Shown piece after piece: positions 33,539-42,480 of a DNA stretch of 64,000 nt (positions within the stretch are counted from its first letter, which is position 1; each line of letters starts with the position of its first letter). A program made the translations under genes and the position numbers. The notes under the pieces are model-generated. The model was not told the origin of the DNA and ran no database searches. It saw nothing but the letters and a program-made list of their open reading frames with translations. Origin of the DNA: Microbacterium sp. USTB-Y (GTDB lineage: Bacteria; Actinomycetota; Actinomycetes; Actinomycetales; Microbacteriaceae). The stretch is taken from positions 62,001 through 126,000 of the forward strand of contig NZ_JAGMTU010000001.1 in the NCBI RefSeq assembly GCF_023703415.1. Reading direction: 5' to 3'.

Positions 33539-34647
33539 CCGCCCGCGCGGTCGACGCGTTCCGTGTGCCCATGGCGGGCCTGCGGGACGTGTCCGGGCTC
33601 CAGGCGCTCGTCGCGGACGGCCGCCTGGAGCCCGACGACATCGTCGCCGTCACCGGCAAGACCGGCGGCTGGGGCGACACCTACGACTCGAGCCGCGTGG
33701 ACGCGGACCAGGCCGTGCGGCGCTTCCTGCTCGACCACGGGAGCCGCCCGGCCCGGGCCGTCGAGGAACTGCCGATGGCCTTCAGCGCCGGTGTCGGCAC
33801 CGTCATGACGCCGCACCTCGTCGTGTACACGCGCACCGTCGCGGAGCCGGCCGCGGACGGCCTGCCGCGGCTCGCCATCGGGAGCGCCGTCTCCGCGGCG
33901 ATCCTCCCCGAGTGGATCGGCGGGGCCGCGCATGTGCGGGCCAACGCGGACGCGGTGCGCGCCGCCGCCGCGGACGCCGGGATGGCGCCGGAGGACGTCG
34001 AGTTCGTGATCGGCAAGTCGTACTACCCCGCGCTCGAGGACATCGCCGCCGCACGGGCGGCCGGCGCGCCGATCCCGGAGCTGTCGCCGCAGGGGGTCTT
34101 CCGGTTCTCCAGCGGAAGCATCGCGCAGGCGGTGCGCGTCGCGGTCGAGGGAGCACCCTTTCCGGACGACGCGGCGATCGGCACCGATCCCGCGCTCTTC
34201 AGCGACAGGGTCGCCGTCTCGTCGAACATCTGGGAGGGGGTGGGCGGTGCGGGTCCGCAGACCCACCTGCTCGCCCTCGGCAACCGGCGCGGCGCGGGGG
34301 GCCGGCTCCGGGTCGGCCGGGCCGTCATCGCCGACCTGCTCGACATCGGCGCCGTCACCCGCGCCGTGCGCGACGCCGGCATCGCCGTGGGCGACGGCCC
34401 GCTGCCGCCGGAGGTGCGCGCGCGCATCCTCGCGACCTATGTGAAGTACCAGGAGCCGGTCGACGGACTCCTCCGCGGCCGGCGACTGGTCACGGAGGAT
34501 CCGACGTACGTCAAGAACCTGAAGACCGCGGTCGCCAGCGCGTTCTCCGCCATGCTGCAGGACAACATGATCTGGATCTCCGCGGGCGGGGTCCAGCAGG
34601 GCCCCCCGGGAGGAGGCACCCTGGCCATCGTCCTCGATGTGGGCTGA
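33535..34647 (+). CDS. ring-opening amidohydrolase (cyanuric acid hydrolase/barbiturase family)
   Basis: A 370-residue protein matching the cyanuric acid amidohydrolase/barbiturase family, which hydrolytically opens cyclic imides. The three pseudo-repeats each supply a Lys and Ser: K42 (VTGKTGG) with S84 (FSAGVGTVMTPH); K161 (VIGKSYYP) with S229/S230 (VSSNIWEG); K327 or K330 with S349 (SAGGVQQGPPGGG). The C-terminal QGPPGGG-x-x-AIV is a family hallmark. Domain 1 reads SAGVGT where AtzD and barbiturase have SGGTEG, so substrate is probably neither cyanuric acid nor barbiturate. It starts at GTG 33535 overlapping the DRE-TIM gene stop. Expected product: an N-carbamoyl or ureido acid. Confidence 0.82.
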   Translation: MTARAVDAFRVPMAGLRDVSGLQALVADGRLEPDDIVAVTGKTGGWGDTYDSSRVDADQAVRRFLLDHGSRPARAVEELPMAFSAGVGTVMTPHLVVYTRTVAEPAADGLPRLAIGSAVSAAILPEWIGGAAHVRANADAVRAAAADAGMAPEDVEFVIGKSYYPALEDIAAARAAGAPIPELSPQGVFRFSSGSIAQAVRVAVEGAPFPDDAAIGTDPALFSDRVAVSSNIWEGVGGAGPQTHLLALGNRRGAGGRLRVGRAVIADLLDIGAVTRAVRDAGIAVGDGPLPPEVRARILATYVKYQEPVDGLLRGRRLVTEDPTYVKNLKTAVASAFSAMLQDNMIWISAGGVQQGPPGGGTLAIVLDVG

Positions 34648-34753
34648 GAACGAAGAACGCGGCGACAGGACGCCGGGGACCACTCAGCTTTTCATCCCCT
34701 GCGTCCCGCCGCCGCGGGCTGGTGGATCCGGCGCGAGGCACCGGATCACGTCA

Positions 34754-36622
34754 TCACGCGCTCGCGAGGCGGTAGCGCAGCGAGGCGAGCTCGGTCGTCA
34801 GCGCCGCCGGGAGGCGGTCGCCGAAGGTCGCGAAGAACTCCTCGGTCGAGTCGGCCTCGCGGCTCCACGACGCGGTGTCGACGCGGAACAGCTCCGCGAG
34901 GTCCTCGTCGGTCACATCCGCGCCCTCGAGGTTGAGGTCCTCGATCTTCGGCAGCCGGCCGATGGGGCTGTCGACGGCGCCGACCTCGCCCTCGATGCGA
35001 CGGATGATCCAGTCGATCACGCGGGCGTTGTCACCGAATCCGGGCCACAGGAACCGGCCGTCGGAGCCGCGGCGGAACCAGTTCACCTGGAAGATGCGCG
35101 GCGCCTTGTCGAAGCGGACGCTGCGGCCCATCTTCAGCCAGTGCGCGAAGTAGTCGCCCATGTTGTAGCCGCAGAAGGGCAGCATCGCGAACGGGTCGCG
35201 GCGCAGCTCGCCGAGCGTGCCCTCGGCCGCGGCCGTGCGCTCGGACGAGATGGTCGCACCGAGGAAGACGCCGTGGCTCCAGTCCGTCGCCTCGACGACG
35301 AGCGGCACGTTGGTGGCGCGGCGGCCGCCGAAGAGGATCACGTCGAGGGGCACGCCCTCCGGGTCCTCCCAGTCCTCCGCGATCTGCGGGCACTGGGCCG
35401 CGGAGACCGTGAAGCGCGAGTTCGGGTGCGCCGCGGGGCGACCGCTCTCCGGCGTCCACGCGTTGCCCTCCCAGTCGATGAGGTTGGCGGGCGCCTCGTC
35501 GGTCAGCCCCTCCCACCAGACGTCGCCGTCGGGACGCAGCGCCACGTTCGTGAAGATCGTGTTGCCCCAGAGCGTCTCGACCGCGGTCACGTTGGTCGAC
35601 TCGCCGGTGCCCGGCGCGACGCCGAAGAAGCCGGCCTCCGGGTTGATCGCCCGCATGCGGCCGTCGGCACCGGGGCGGATCCAGGTGATGTCGTCGCCGA
35701 GGGTCTCGACCTTCCAGCCGGGGATCGTCGGGCGGAGCATCGCGAGGTTGGTCTTGCCGCACGCCGACGGGAACGCGGCCGCCACGTGGTAGGCCTTGCC
35801 CTGGGGCGAGACGACGCGGATGAGCAGCATGTGCTCGGCCATCCAGCCCTCGTCGCGGGCGAGCACGGAGGCGATGCGCAGCGCGAAGCACTTCTTGGCG
35901 AGGATCGCGTTGCCGCCGTATCCCGAGCCGAAGGAGTAGACCTCGAGCGTGTCGGGGAAGTGCACGATCCACTTCTCGTCGTTGCACGGCCAGGTGGTGT
36001 CGGCCTCGCCCTCGGCGAGGGGGGCGCCGACCGAGTGGACGGTGCGCACCCACTGCGTCCCCTCCGCGATCTGGCGGACCACCGCCGCGCCGACGCGGGT
36101 CATGATGCCGATCGAGGCGACCGCGTAGGCGCTGTCGGTGATCTGCACGCCGATCTGCGAGATGGGGCCGCCGACCGGGCCCATCGAGAACGGCACGACG
36201 TACATCGTGCGACCGCGCATGGAGCCCTCGAAGATCTCGGTCATCTTCGCGTGCATCTCGACGGGGTCAGCCCAGTTGTTCGTGGGGCCGGCGTCGATCT
36301 CCTTCTCGGAGGCGATGAAGGTGCGGCCCTCGGTGCGCGCGACGTCGCTGGGGTGCGAACGGGCGAGGTAGGAGCCGGGGCGCCACTCGGGGTTCAGCTT
36401 GATGAGCTTGCCCTCGTCGACGAGCTCGTGCAGCAGCGCGTCGTTCTCGGCCGCGGAGCCGTCGATCCAGTGCACGCGGTCGGGCTGGGTCAGGGCACGG
36501 ATCTCCTCGACCCACGCCGACAGCTCGGCGAAGGCCGGGGTGTCGTACTCGGGAGCCGCACCGTACTCGCGCACGGGGGCGAGGGGGGAGATCCGCGGGG
36601 TGGACGTCTCGGCGATAGCCAT
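34754..36622 (-). CDS. pckG: phosphoenolpyruvate carboxykinase (GTP)
   Basis: A 622-residue GTP-dependent PEP carboxykinase, converting oxaloacetate to PEP in gluconeogenesis. The kinase-1 P-loop with the reactive cysteine is [16 protein letters not shown]288 in this numbering, exactly as in vertebrate cytosolic [15 protein letters not shown] is the kinase-2 (metal) region and [12 protein letters not shown] lies in the guanine-binding lobe. The ATG at 36622 is preceded by AAGGAGCAGACC; a longer ORF start adds 16 residues and lacks a ribosome site. It is divergent from a RamB/PrpR-like regulator, suggesting control by acyl-CoA supply. Confidence 0.97.
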   Translation of the reverse strand: MAIAETSTPRISPLAPVREYGAAPEYDTPAFAELSAWVEEIRALTQPDRVHWIDGSAAENDALLHELVDEGKLIKLNPEWRPGSYLARSHPSDVARTEGRTFIASEKEIDAGPTNNWADPVEMHAKMTEIFEGSMRGRTMYVVPFSMGPVGGPISQIGVQITDSAYAVASIGIMTRVGAAVVRQIAEGTQWVRTVHSVGAPLAEGEADTTWPCNDEKWIVHFPDTLEVYSFGSGYGGNAILAKKCFALRIASVLARDEGWMAEHMLLIRVVSPQGKAYHVAAAFPSACGKTNLAMLRPTIPGWKVETLGDDITWIRPGADGRMRAINPEAGFFGVAPGTGESTNVTAVETLWGNTIFTNVALRPDGDVWWEGLTDEAPANLIDWEGNAWTPESGRPAAHPNSRFTVSAAQCPQIAEDWEDPEGVPLDVILFGGRRATNVPLVVEATDWSHGVFLGATISSERTAAAEGTLGELRRDPFAMLPFCGYNMGDYFAHWLKMGRSVRFDKAPRIFQVNWFRRGSDGRFLWPGFGDNARVIDWIIRRIEGEVGAVDSPIGRLPKIEDLNLEGADVTDEDLAELFRVDTASWSREADSTEEFFATFGDRLPAALTTELASLRYRLASA

Positions 36623-36719
36623 GGTCTGCTCCTTAAAGGGTGGGGCGTTACACCCATCTTGCGCCAGCATTTGCCAGTCTTTGTGTCATTTGCGGCGTCA
36701 AGAAACTCAATTCTTTCGC

Positions 36720-36732
36720 TAGTATCAATTCC
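36720..36732 (+). promoter_or_regulatory. leaderless promoter of the RamB-like gene
   Basis: TAGTAT at 36720-36725 stands seven bases before the ATG with no ribosome binding site, the pattern of a leaderless actinobacterial promoter. Upstream, ATTTGC occurs at 36669-36674 and 36688-36693 and AAGAAACTC at 36700; TTTGC-containing boxes resemble known RamB sites, so the regulator may act here on both its own gene and pckG. Confidence 0.5.
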
Positions 36733-38172
36733 ATGGCCTCCGGACTCGAGCTCACCACCCTCGGACATCGCATCCGTCATCACCGCACCCGCACCGGCAT
36801 GACGCTGGACGAGCTGGGCGCTGCCGTCGGCGTCGCCGGATCCCAGCTCAGCCTCATCGAGAACGGGAAGCGCGAACCGAAGCTGTCGCTGCTGCAGGCG
36901 ATCGCCGACGCGACGGGCACCGAGGTGAGCGACCTGATCTCGGGCGAGCCGCCGAACCGGCGCGCGGCGCTGGAGATCGAACTGGATCGCGCGCAGTCCA
37001 GCCCGGTGTTCCGTCAGCTGGGCATCTCCCCGGTGCGGGTGAGCAAGGGCATGCCCGACGAGACCATCGAGTCGATCCTCGGCCTGCACCGCGAACTGCA
37101 CCGGCGCGAGCGCGAGGCGATCGCCACGCCGGAGGAGGCCCGCCGCGCGAACACGGAGCTGCGGCTGAAGATGCGCGCCCTGGACAATCACCTGCCGGAG
37201 ATCGAGGCGCTCGCCGAGAAGCAGCTCCGCGCCGCCGGGCACTCCTCCGGAGCGCTCACGCACCGCACGGTCAGCATCATGGCCGAGCAGCTCGGCTTCG
37301 AGCTGCTCTACGTCGACGACCTGCCGCACTCCACGCGCTCGGTGACCGATCTCGAGCACGGGCGGATCTACCTGCCGCCGGCGTCGATCCCGGGCGGCCA
37401 CGGCCTGCGCTCCATGGCGCTGCAGGCGATGGCGCATCGGCTGCTCGGGCACACTCCCCCGACGGACTACGCGGACTTCCTGCAGCAGCGGCTCGAGATC
37501 AACTACTACGCGGCCTGCTGCCTCATCCCGGAGACGGCCGGCGTCGCCTTCCTGCAGCAGGCGAAGAAGGACCGCAACCTCGCCGTGGAGGACTTCCGCG
37601 ACGCGTTCGGGGTGACCCATGAGGCGGCGGGCATGCGCATGACCAACCTCATGACCACCCACCTCGACATGCGCCTGCACTTCCTGCGCGTCGACGAGTC
37701 GGGGGCGCTCACCCGCGTGTACGAGAACGACGACCTGCCGCTGCCGACCGACGTCACCGGATCCGTCGAGGGCCTCACCGTGTGCCGCAAGTTCTCGGCC
37801 AGGGCGGCCTTCAGCCAGCGCAACCGCACCACCGAGCACTACCAGTACACCGACACGCCCTCGGGGACCTTCTGGTGCTCGACCCAGACCGGATCCACCG
37901 ACGGCGGCGGCTTCTCGATCACGGTCGGCGTGCCGTTCGACGACGCCCGCTGGTGGCGCGGACGGGAGACCGGCGACCGCGCGCAGTCGACCTGCCCCGA
38001 CGAGGCGTGCTGCCGTCGCGCCCCGGCGGGCATCGCCGAGCGGTGGAGCAGCAAGGCCTGGCCGAGCGCCCGCGTGCACACGCACATGTTCTCGCCGCTC
38101 CCCCGCGGCGCCTTCCCCGGCGTCGACGACAACGAGGTGTACTCCTTCCTCGACCGGCACGCCGCCCAGTAG
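36733..38172 (+). CDS. RamB/PrpR-like short-chain-acyl-CoA regulator (ScfR family)
   Basis: A 479-residue regulator with an N-terminal XRE-type HTH (residues 10-65, GHRIRHHRTRTGMTLDELGA, SQLSLIENGKREPKLSLLQAI), a middle IrrE/ImmA-like domain (about 150-300, including NYYAACCLIPE), and a C-terminal domain with cysteines (CPDEACCRR). This layout and length match RamB of corynebacteria and PrpR of mycobacteria, which sense short-chain acyl-CoA and control acetate, propionate and glyoxylate genes. Divergent position to pckG suggests it tunes gluconeogenesis. I chose the start by the TAGTAT box just upstream. Confidence 0.9.
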   Translation: MASGLELTTLGHRIRHHRTRTGMTLDELGAAVGVAGSQLSLIENGKREPKLSLLQAIADATGTEVSDLISGEPPNRRAALEIELDRAQSSPVFRQLGISPVRVSKGMPDETIESILGLHRELHRREREAIATPEEARRANTELRLKMRALDNHLPEIEALAEKQLRAAGHSSGALTHRTVSIMAEQLGFELLYVDDLPHSTRSVTDLEHGRIYLPPASIPGGHGLRSMALQAMAHRLLGHTPPTDYADFLQQRLEINYYAACCLIPETAGVAFLQQAKKDRNLAVEDFRDAFGVTHEAAGMRMTNLMTTHLDMRLHFLRVDESGALTRVYENDDLPLPTDVTGSVEGLTVCRKFSARAAFSQRNRTTEHYQYTDTPSGTFWCSTQTGSTDGGGFSITVGVPFDDARWWRGRETGDRAQSTCPDEACCRRAPAGIAERWSSKAWPSARVHTHMFSPLPRGAFPGVDDNEVYSFLDRHAAQ

Positions 38173-38207
38173 GCGCGGCCCGCTCCGGCCGGTCCGGCGT
38201 GGAACTC

Positions 38208-38276
38208 TGCAGGATCCTGCGACGAATGCAGGAAGGATCCGCCGTTTCCGTCCTGTCTTCGTCGATTGATCCTGCA
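38208..38276. terminator. long interrupted palindrome after the RamB-like gene
   Basis: TGCAGGATC (38208-38216) pairs with GATCCTGCA (38268-38276), and CGACGAA (38220-38226) with TTCGTCG (38258-38264), inside one nested stem; TGCAGGA/TCCTG can extend it. It starts 36 bases after the stop codon and may terminate transcription or be a small repeat element. Confidence 0.55.
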
Positions 38277-38286
38277 TCCGGGCCGG

Positions 38287-38367
38287 GTGGCCGGGGACCC
38301 GGACCCGGGCCGCTGGGTGTCCGGCCAGCTGCTCAAGTCGGACGGCGCGTTCTCCGCCGAGCTCTGA
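38287..38367 (+). pseudogene. possible C-terminal remnant of a short-chain dehydrogenase
   Basis: Between the RamB-like gene and the converging winged-helix gene, one frame reads VAGDPDPGRWVSGQLLKSDG followed by AFSAEL and TGA at 38365-38367. W-V-S/T-G-Q-x-L-x-x-D-G is the standard C-terminal motif of SDR enzymes, but nothing resembling the rest of an SDR precedes it. Best explained as a decayed gene end; chance coding in GC-rich DNA is the alternative. Confidence 0.35.
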
Positions 38368-38395
38368 AGCGGTCTGCGGTCCGACGGGCGCCGTC

Positions 38396-39466
38396 TCAGT
38401 GCGCCGAGACGAAGTCGGCGTAGCGACGCAGGGCCGCGGTGACGGCCTCCGGATCGGGAGCCGGCTCTCCGTCGAAGAGCTCGGGGATCGGCTCGTCGCG
38501 GTGCCGTCCGACGGCCGCGGAGTGGGTCCACGCGCCGGCGACGCGCCCCGCGGTGACCAGGCTCGCCCGCACCATCCCGTTCTTCCCGGGGCCGATCAGC
38601 GCCATGCTCTGCGCCGAGGCCACCGCGGACCGGTCGGCGTAGGAGATGTAGTACTCGTCGAACATCGGGAGCGCGAGCGTCGCCGCATCATCGGCGCCGG
38701 ATGCGCGGCGCGGGCGCATGGCCCCGAGGTACACGCCCTCCGCACGCTCGGTCACCCGTCCCTGTGCGCGTTCGGCCGCCTCGCGTGCCGTGGTGATCGG
38801 AAGTCCCGACCACCACGCGAAGTCCGCGACCGTCACCGGGCCGTGTCCGTCGACGTAACGGACGAACAGCTCGGCGAGCGGATCCTCCGGCGGCGCGGTC
38901 TCCGGGATCCACTCGTCGGCGAGGACGAACAGCTGCTCGCGGGACACCGCGTCGTCGCGATGCACGACGGGCCCCTGCACGAGGATCCCCCGCACGTTGA
39001 GCGCATAGATGAGGTGCACGCCGCGCTGCCCCGCGGGGTCGACGCCGATCTCGACCAGGTCGTCGAAGAGCTGGGCCCTGGTGCGCCCGCCGTCGGCAAG
39101 GCGCTCACGGAACGCCGCCTCGACCCGGGCGACGAGCGCGTCGTCGATGCCGAGCTGGCGCTGCCGGGTCGCATCCTGGCGGAGTTGCCGCTCCCCCGTC
39201 ACCGACAGCACCCAGCGCAGGTCTTCGGAGGGGATCACGTGCAGCGTGCCGCGCATGGTGTGGGTGCGCACGAGTTCGCCCCGGTCGAACGCGGCATCGA
39301 CCGCGGCGAGCGTCGGTGCGCCCGAGGAGCGGATCCCGAGCGCCCAGCGGCCGGCGAGGAACTCCTGACCCTGCACGGCGAGCAGGTGCCGGGCGGCGGC
39401 GACCGGAGTGCGCGCGGGGGCGGTGAGCCGATGCGAGCGCAGCCGCTCGCTCAGGAGTGCCGTCAT
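38396..39466 (-). CDS. winged-helix (HTH_42) protein, AlkZ-like DNA glycosylase family
   Basis: A 356-residue protein of the HTH_42/DUF1006 family, which includes the AlkZ and AlkX (YcaQ) DNA glycosylases that remove bulky adducts and unhook interstrand crosslinks. The N-terminal R-H-L-L-A-V-Q32-G-Q34 contains a Q-x-Q pair at the position of the AlkZ catalytic QΦQ motif, and TMRGTLHVIPSEDLRWVL and the C-terminal MFDEYYISYADRSAV and WTHS segments are family-typical. ATG 39466 gives the normal MTALLSERLRSHRLTAP start; two further Met codons lie upstream. Activity is inferred from family only. Confidence 0.8.
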   Translation of the reverse strand: MTALLSERLRSHRLTAPARTPVAAARHLLAVQGQEFLAGRWALGIRSSGAPTLAAVDAAFDRGELVRTHTMRGTLHVIPSEDLRWVLSVTGERQLRQDATRQRQLGIDDALVARVEAAFRERLADGGRTRAQLFDDLVEIGVDPAGQRGVHLIYALNVRGILVQGPVVHRDDAVSREQLFVLADEWIPETAPPEDPLAELFVRYVDGHGPVTVADFAWWSGLPITTAREAAERAQGRVTERAEGVYLGAMRPRRASGADDAATLALPMFDEYYISYADRSAVASAQSMALIGPGKNGMVRASLVTAGRVAGAWTHSAAVGRHRDEPIPELFDGEPAPDPEAVTAALRRYADFVSAH

Positions 39467-39592
39467 GGGCTCCATCATGCCGTGCGCCGCGGACGTGCGC
39501 GGATCCCGGCGATCCCGATGAGTTTCCTATGACCCGGCTCAGGGCGGTCGATTCTTGGCCTTCTCTGTCAAGCGGCCTCCGACGATGGTGCC

Positions 39593-41005
39593 ATGGCAAC
39601 GCTCACCCCCCTCGCACCGGTCGGCCCGCTCGTCGCGGCGCGGGCGCACCGACGGCGCCCCGTGCTCTGGCGTCTCGCCGCGGTGACGCTGATCTGGGCG
39701 ACGAGCCTCTTCGTGCTCGCGCTCTGGGTGAGCGGCGCCGGCATACAGTCCCTGCTGGCGTTCGACGGCGACACCCTGACCACGCTCGGACGACTCACCG
39801 GGCTCGTCTCCGCCAACCTCCTGCTGTACCAGGTGCTGCTGATGGCCCGCGTGCCGGTCTTCGAGCGCGGCTTCGGACGGGACGGCATCACGCGGCTGCA
39901 CCGCCTCGTCGGCTTCTGGTCGTTCTGGCTGCTGCTGGCGCACCTCGTGCTCATCACGATCGGGTACGCGATGACGGCGCGCACCAACGTCCTCGTGCAG
40001 GCCTGGGACTTCGTCTGGGACTACCCCGGCATGCTCCTCGCGACGGCGGGCACCCTCCTGCTGATCCTCGTCGTGGTCACGTCGATCCGCCGGGCGCGGC
40101 GCCGGCTGCGGTACGAGTCCTGGCACCTGCTGCACCTGTACGGCTACCTCGGGGTCGGCCTCGCGATCCCGCACATGCTGTGGACCGGGGCGGACTTCAC
40201 CGCGTCGGCCGGCGCCACCCTCTACTGGTGGGCGCTGTGGGCGGCCACCGCCGCGTGCGTGCTGTGGTTCCGGGTCGCGCTCCCGCTCGTGCGCAGCGCC
40301 CGGCACGGCCTCCGCGTGGTCGCGGTCGCCCCGGACGGCCGGGACGGCGTCTCGGTCCGCGTGGCCGGCCGCGACGTGCGCCGCCTCGGCGCCAGGGCGG
40401 GGCAGTTCTTCATCTGGCGGTTCCTCGACGGACCGGGCTGGACGCGAGGGCATCCGTTCTCCCTGGCCGCCGATCCGGCCGGCGGCGAGCTCGTGCTCTC
40501 CGCGCGCCGCGTCGGCGACGGGACCGACCGCCTCGCCGAGCTGCGCCCCGGCACGCGGGTCATGGTGGAGGGCCCCTACGGCCACATGACCGGCGAGCGC
40601 CGGAGCGGGTCGCGCCTGCTCATGCTCGGCGCCGGTGCGGGGGTCGCGCCCCTCGTGGCGCTCCTCGAATCCGAGCCGTACGCCCCCGGAGAGGCGATCC
40701 TCGTCACGCGCGACCACTCCGCCGCCCACGGACTGCGCCGCGCGGAGATCGACCGGCTCGCGATGTCCCGCGGGCTCGTGCACTACACGCTGCACGGGCG
40801 CCGCGCCGAAGAGGGCACGAGCTGGGTGCCCGCGACCCACGCCGGTTGGGACGGTGCGCAGCTGCTCCAGCGCATCGCCGGGGACCTGTCCCGGTACGAC
40901 GTGTACCTCTGCGGGCCGATCCCGTGGATGCAGAGCATCCGCCGGGACCTGCGCACCGCCGGCGTCCCCGCCGAACGCATCCACAGCGAGGCCTTCGCCG
41001 TCTGA
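39593..41005 (+). CDS. ferric-reductase-like transmembrane flavoprotein
   Basis: A 470-residue membrane oxidoreductase. The N-terminal half has six hydrophobic helices with paired histidines for two hemes (RLHRLVGFWSFWLLLAHL and SWHLLHLYGYLGVGLAIPH); the C-terminal half (from about 230) is a ferredoxin-NADP reductase-like domain with FAD motif RGHPFSLA, NAD loop LMLGAGAGVAPLVAL and C-terminal CGPIPWM. It moves electrons from cytoplasmic NAD(P)H across the membrane. The next two genes encode an FMN-binding acceptor and ApbE, forming a flavin-based extracellular electron-transfer or reductase module. Start supported by family alignment; no clear ribosome site. Confidence 0.92.
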   Translation: MATLTPLAPVGPLVAARAHRRRPVLWRLAAVTLIWATSLFVLALWVSGAGIQSLLAFDGDTLTTLGRLTGLVSANLLLYQVLLMARVPVFERGFGRDGITRLHRLVGFWSFWLLLAHLVLITIGYAMTARTNVLVQAWDFVWDYPGMLLATAGTLLLILVVVTSIRRARRRLRYESWHLLHLYGYLGVGLAIPHMLWTGADFTASAGATLYWWALWAATAACVLWFRVALPLVRSARHGLRVVAVAPDGRDGVSVRVAGRDVRRLGARAGQFFIWRFLDGPGWTRGHPFSLAADPAGGELVLSARRVGDGTDRLAELRPGTRVMVEGPYGHMTGERRSGSRLLMLGAGAGVAPLVALLESEPYAPGEAILVTRDHSAAHGLRRAEIDRLAMSRGLVHYTLHGRRAEEGTSWVPATHAGWDGAQLLQRIAGDLSRYDVYLCGPIPWMQSIRRDLRTAGVPAERIHSEAFAV

Positions 41006-41038
41006 GCGACGGGCGACGGAACCGAAAGCGAGAGAACC

Positions 41039-41590
41039 ATGAAGAAGATCGTCTACGCCGTCCTCGCCACGGTCACCGGGCTGGTGCTGCTGTTCAGCTA
41101 CCGCACCTCCCTCGAAGCGGTCGCGCCGGCCGCGACCGGGGCCTCCGGAACGACGAAGAGCACGACCGGATCCGCCGGTGCCTCGAGCACGAGCGGATCC
41201 TCGTCGGCGTCAGCCTCGGGATCCGGGTCGGCGTCCGGATCCACGTCGGGGTCGACCTCGTCGGGAACCGGATCCTCCGGGACCGCGTCCGCCACGACGG
41301 CGAGCGGTCTCAAGGACGGCACCTTCACCGGTCAGGCGGCCGACACCCGCTACGGCGCCGTGCAGGTCGCGATCACCGTGTCGGGCGGGCAGATCACCGA
41401 TGTGTCGGTGCCGCAGTACCCGAACACCGAGCGCCGCGACGAGGAGATCAACGCGCAGGCGCTCCCGATCCTCGTCTCGGAGACCAAGAGCGCCCAGTCC
41501 GCACAGATCGACATGGTCTCCGGCGCCACCTTCACCTCGGACGGCTACACGCAGTCGCTGCAGAGCGCGATCGACCAGGCGAAGGCATGA
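41039..41590 (+). CDS. membrane-anchored FMN-binding protein
   Basis: A 183-residue extracytoplasmic protein: N-terminal membrane anchor/signal (residues 4-21, without a lipobox), a 60-residue Ser/Gly/Thr linker, then an FMN_bind domain from about residue 92 (LKDGTFTGQAADTRYGAVQV). The flavinylation motif DMVSGATFTS places the likely covalent FMN on T164 (S-G-A-T). It starts 33 bases after the reductase stop, with GAAAGCGAGAGAACC before the ATG, and its stop overlaps apbE. It probably receives electrons from the reductase at the outer membrane face. Five GGATCC sites crowd its linker coding. Confidence 0.93.
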   Translation: MKKIVYAVLATVTGLVLLFSYRTSLEAVAPAATGASGTTKSTTGSAGASSTSGSSSASASGSGSASGSTSGSTSSGTGSSGTASATTASGLKDGTFTGQAADTRYGAVQVAITVSGGQITDVSVPQYPNTERRDEEINAQALPILVSETKSAQSAQIDMVSGATFTSDGYTQSLQSAIDQAKA

Positions 41591-42480
41591 TCGGGTCCCC
41601 GCCTGCCGCCGGGGACCGCACCGGCGGCACCCCCGGTCCGCACCGCCACGTCGCCACGGCCGAGCTGATGGGAACGGTCGCGAGCGCGCACGTGCTCACC
41701 GCCTCCCGCTCCCCCGCGCCGGATGTCGCCGCGCGGATCGCCGCCGCCCAGGCCGCCGCGCTGGATGAGCTGCATGAGCTGGACGCGCTGTTCTCGCCGT
41801 TCCGCCCGGACTCGCAGATCTCCCTGCTGCGCGACGGGTCGCTGCGCCCCGAGGATGCGGATCCGCGGATCCTGCAGGTGTCGGAGGCCTGCGTCCGCCT
41901 CGCGGCGGCGAGCGGCGGGCGGTTCGATGCGAACCGGGACGGCTGGTTCGATCCGACCGGGTACGTCAAGGGTTGGGCCGTCGAGCAGGCGAGCGCCCGG
42001 CACCTCGCCCCGCTGCTCGCCGAGGACGACGTGGTCGCGGCCGGGCTCACCGCGGGGGGCGACATGCAGCTGCTCACCGCGCCCGGGGCGGACTGGGCCT
42101 GGAACGTCGGCATCGCGGACCCGCTCCGCCCCGGCGCCGTGCTGGCACGGGTGCCGTTGCGCGAGGGCGCCGTGGCGACCTCGGGACCGTCGGAGCGCGG
42201 CGCCCACATCATCGACCCGCGCCCTTCGCGAGCCCCGGGGACCGCACGCGCCATCGCCGGCGCCCCCACGGCGACCGTGATCGCCGAGCACCTGAGCGAC
42301 GCCGACGCCTGGGCGACGGTCGCGGTGGTCGCGGGCTTCGACGACCTCACTTGGTTGCGTGACGCCCCCGACTGCTCGGGCATGCTCGTCGCCGCCGACG
42401 GGCGCATCCGCCGCTGGGCGCACGGGGTCGAGGTCGCGGTCGCCGAGGACGACCCGGCGCTCCTCATCCCCGGGCCGTGA
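41587..42480 (+). CDS. apbE: FAD:protein FMN transferase
   Basis: A 297-residue ApbE that attaches FMN from FAD to Thr in S-G-A-T motifs. Family elements: LMGTVASAHVL at the N-terminus, ELDALFSPFRPDSQISLLR, FDPTGYVKGWAVEQA (flavin/Mg site), GGDMQLL, and SGPSERGAHIIDPR. The obvious substrate is the preceding FMN-binding protein, with which it overlaps by four bases. No signal peptide is apparent, so it probably works in the cytoplasm or is exported with help. It converges on the histidine kinase gene, overlapping it by 17 bases. Confidence 0.93.
   Translation: MIGSPPAAGDRTGGTPGPHRHVATAELMGTVASAHVLTASRSPAPDVAARIAAAQAAALDELHELDALFSPFRPDSQISLLRDGSLRPEDADPRILQVSEACVRLAAASGGRFDANRDGWFDPTGYVKGWAVEQASARHLAPLLAEDDVVAAGLTAGGDMQLLTAPGADWAWNVGIADPLRPGAVLARVPLREGAVATSGPSERGAHIIDPRPSRAPGTARAIAGAPTATVIAEHLSDADAWATVAVVAGFDDLTWLRDAPDCSGMLVAADGRIRRWAHGVEVAVAEDDPALLIPGP

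Noticed and set aside
33535..34647. Coenzyme F420 gamma-glutamyl ligase (CofE)
   Set aside because: It was my first impression from the N-terminal DDIVAVTGK region, but the three Lys/Ser repeats and the QGPPGGG terminus fit the ring-opening amidohydrolase family much better.
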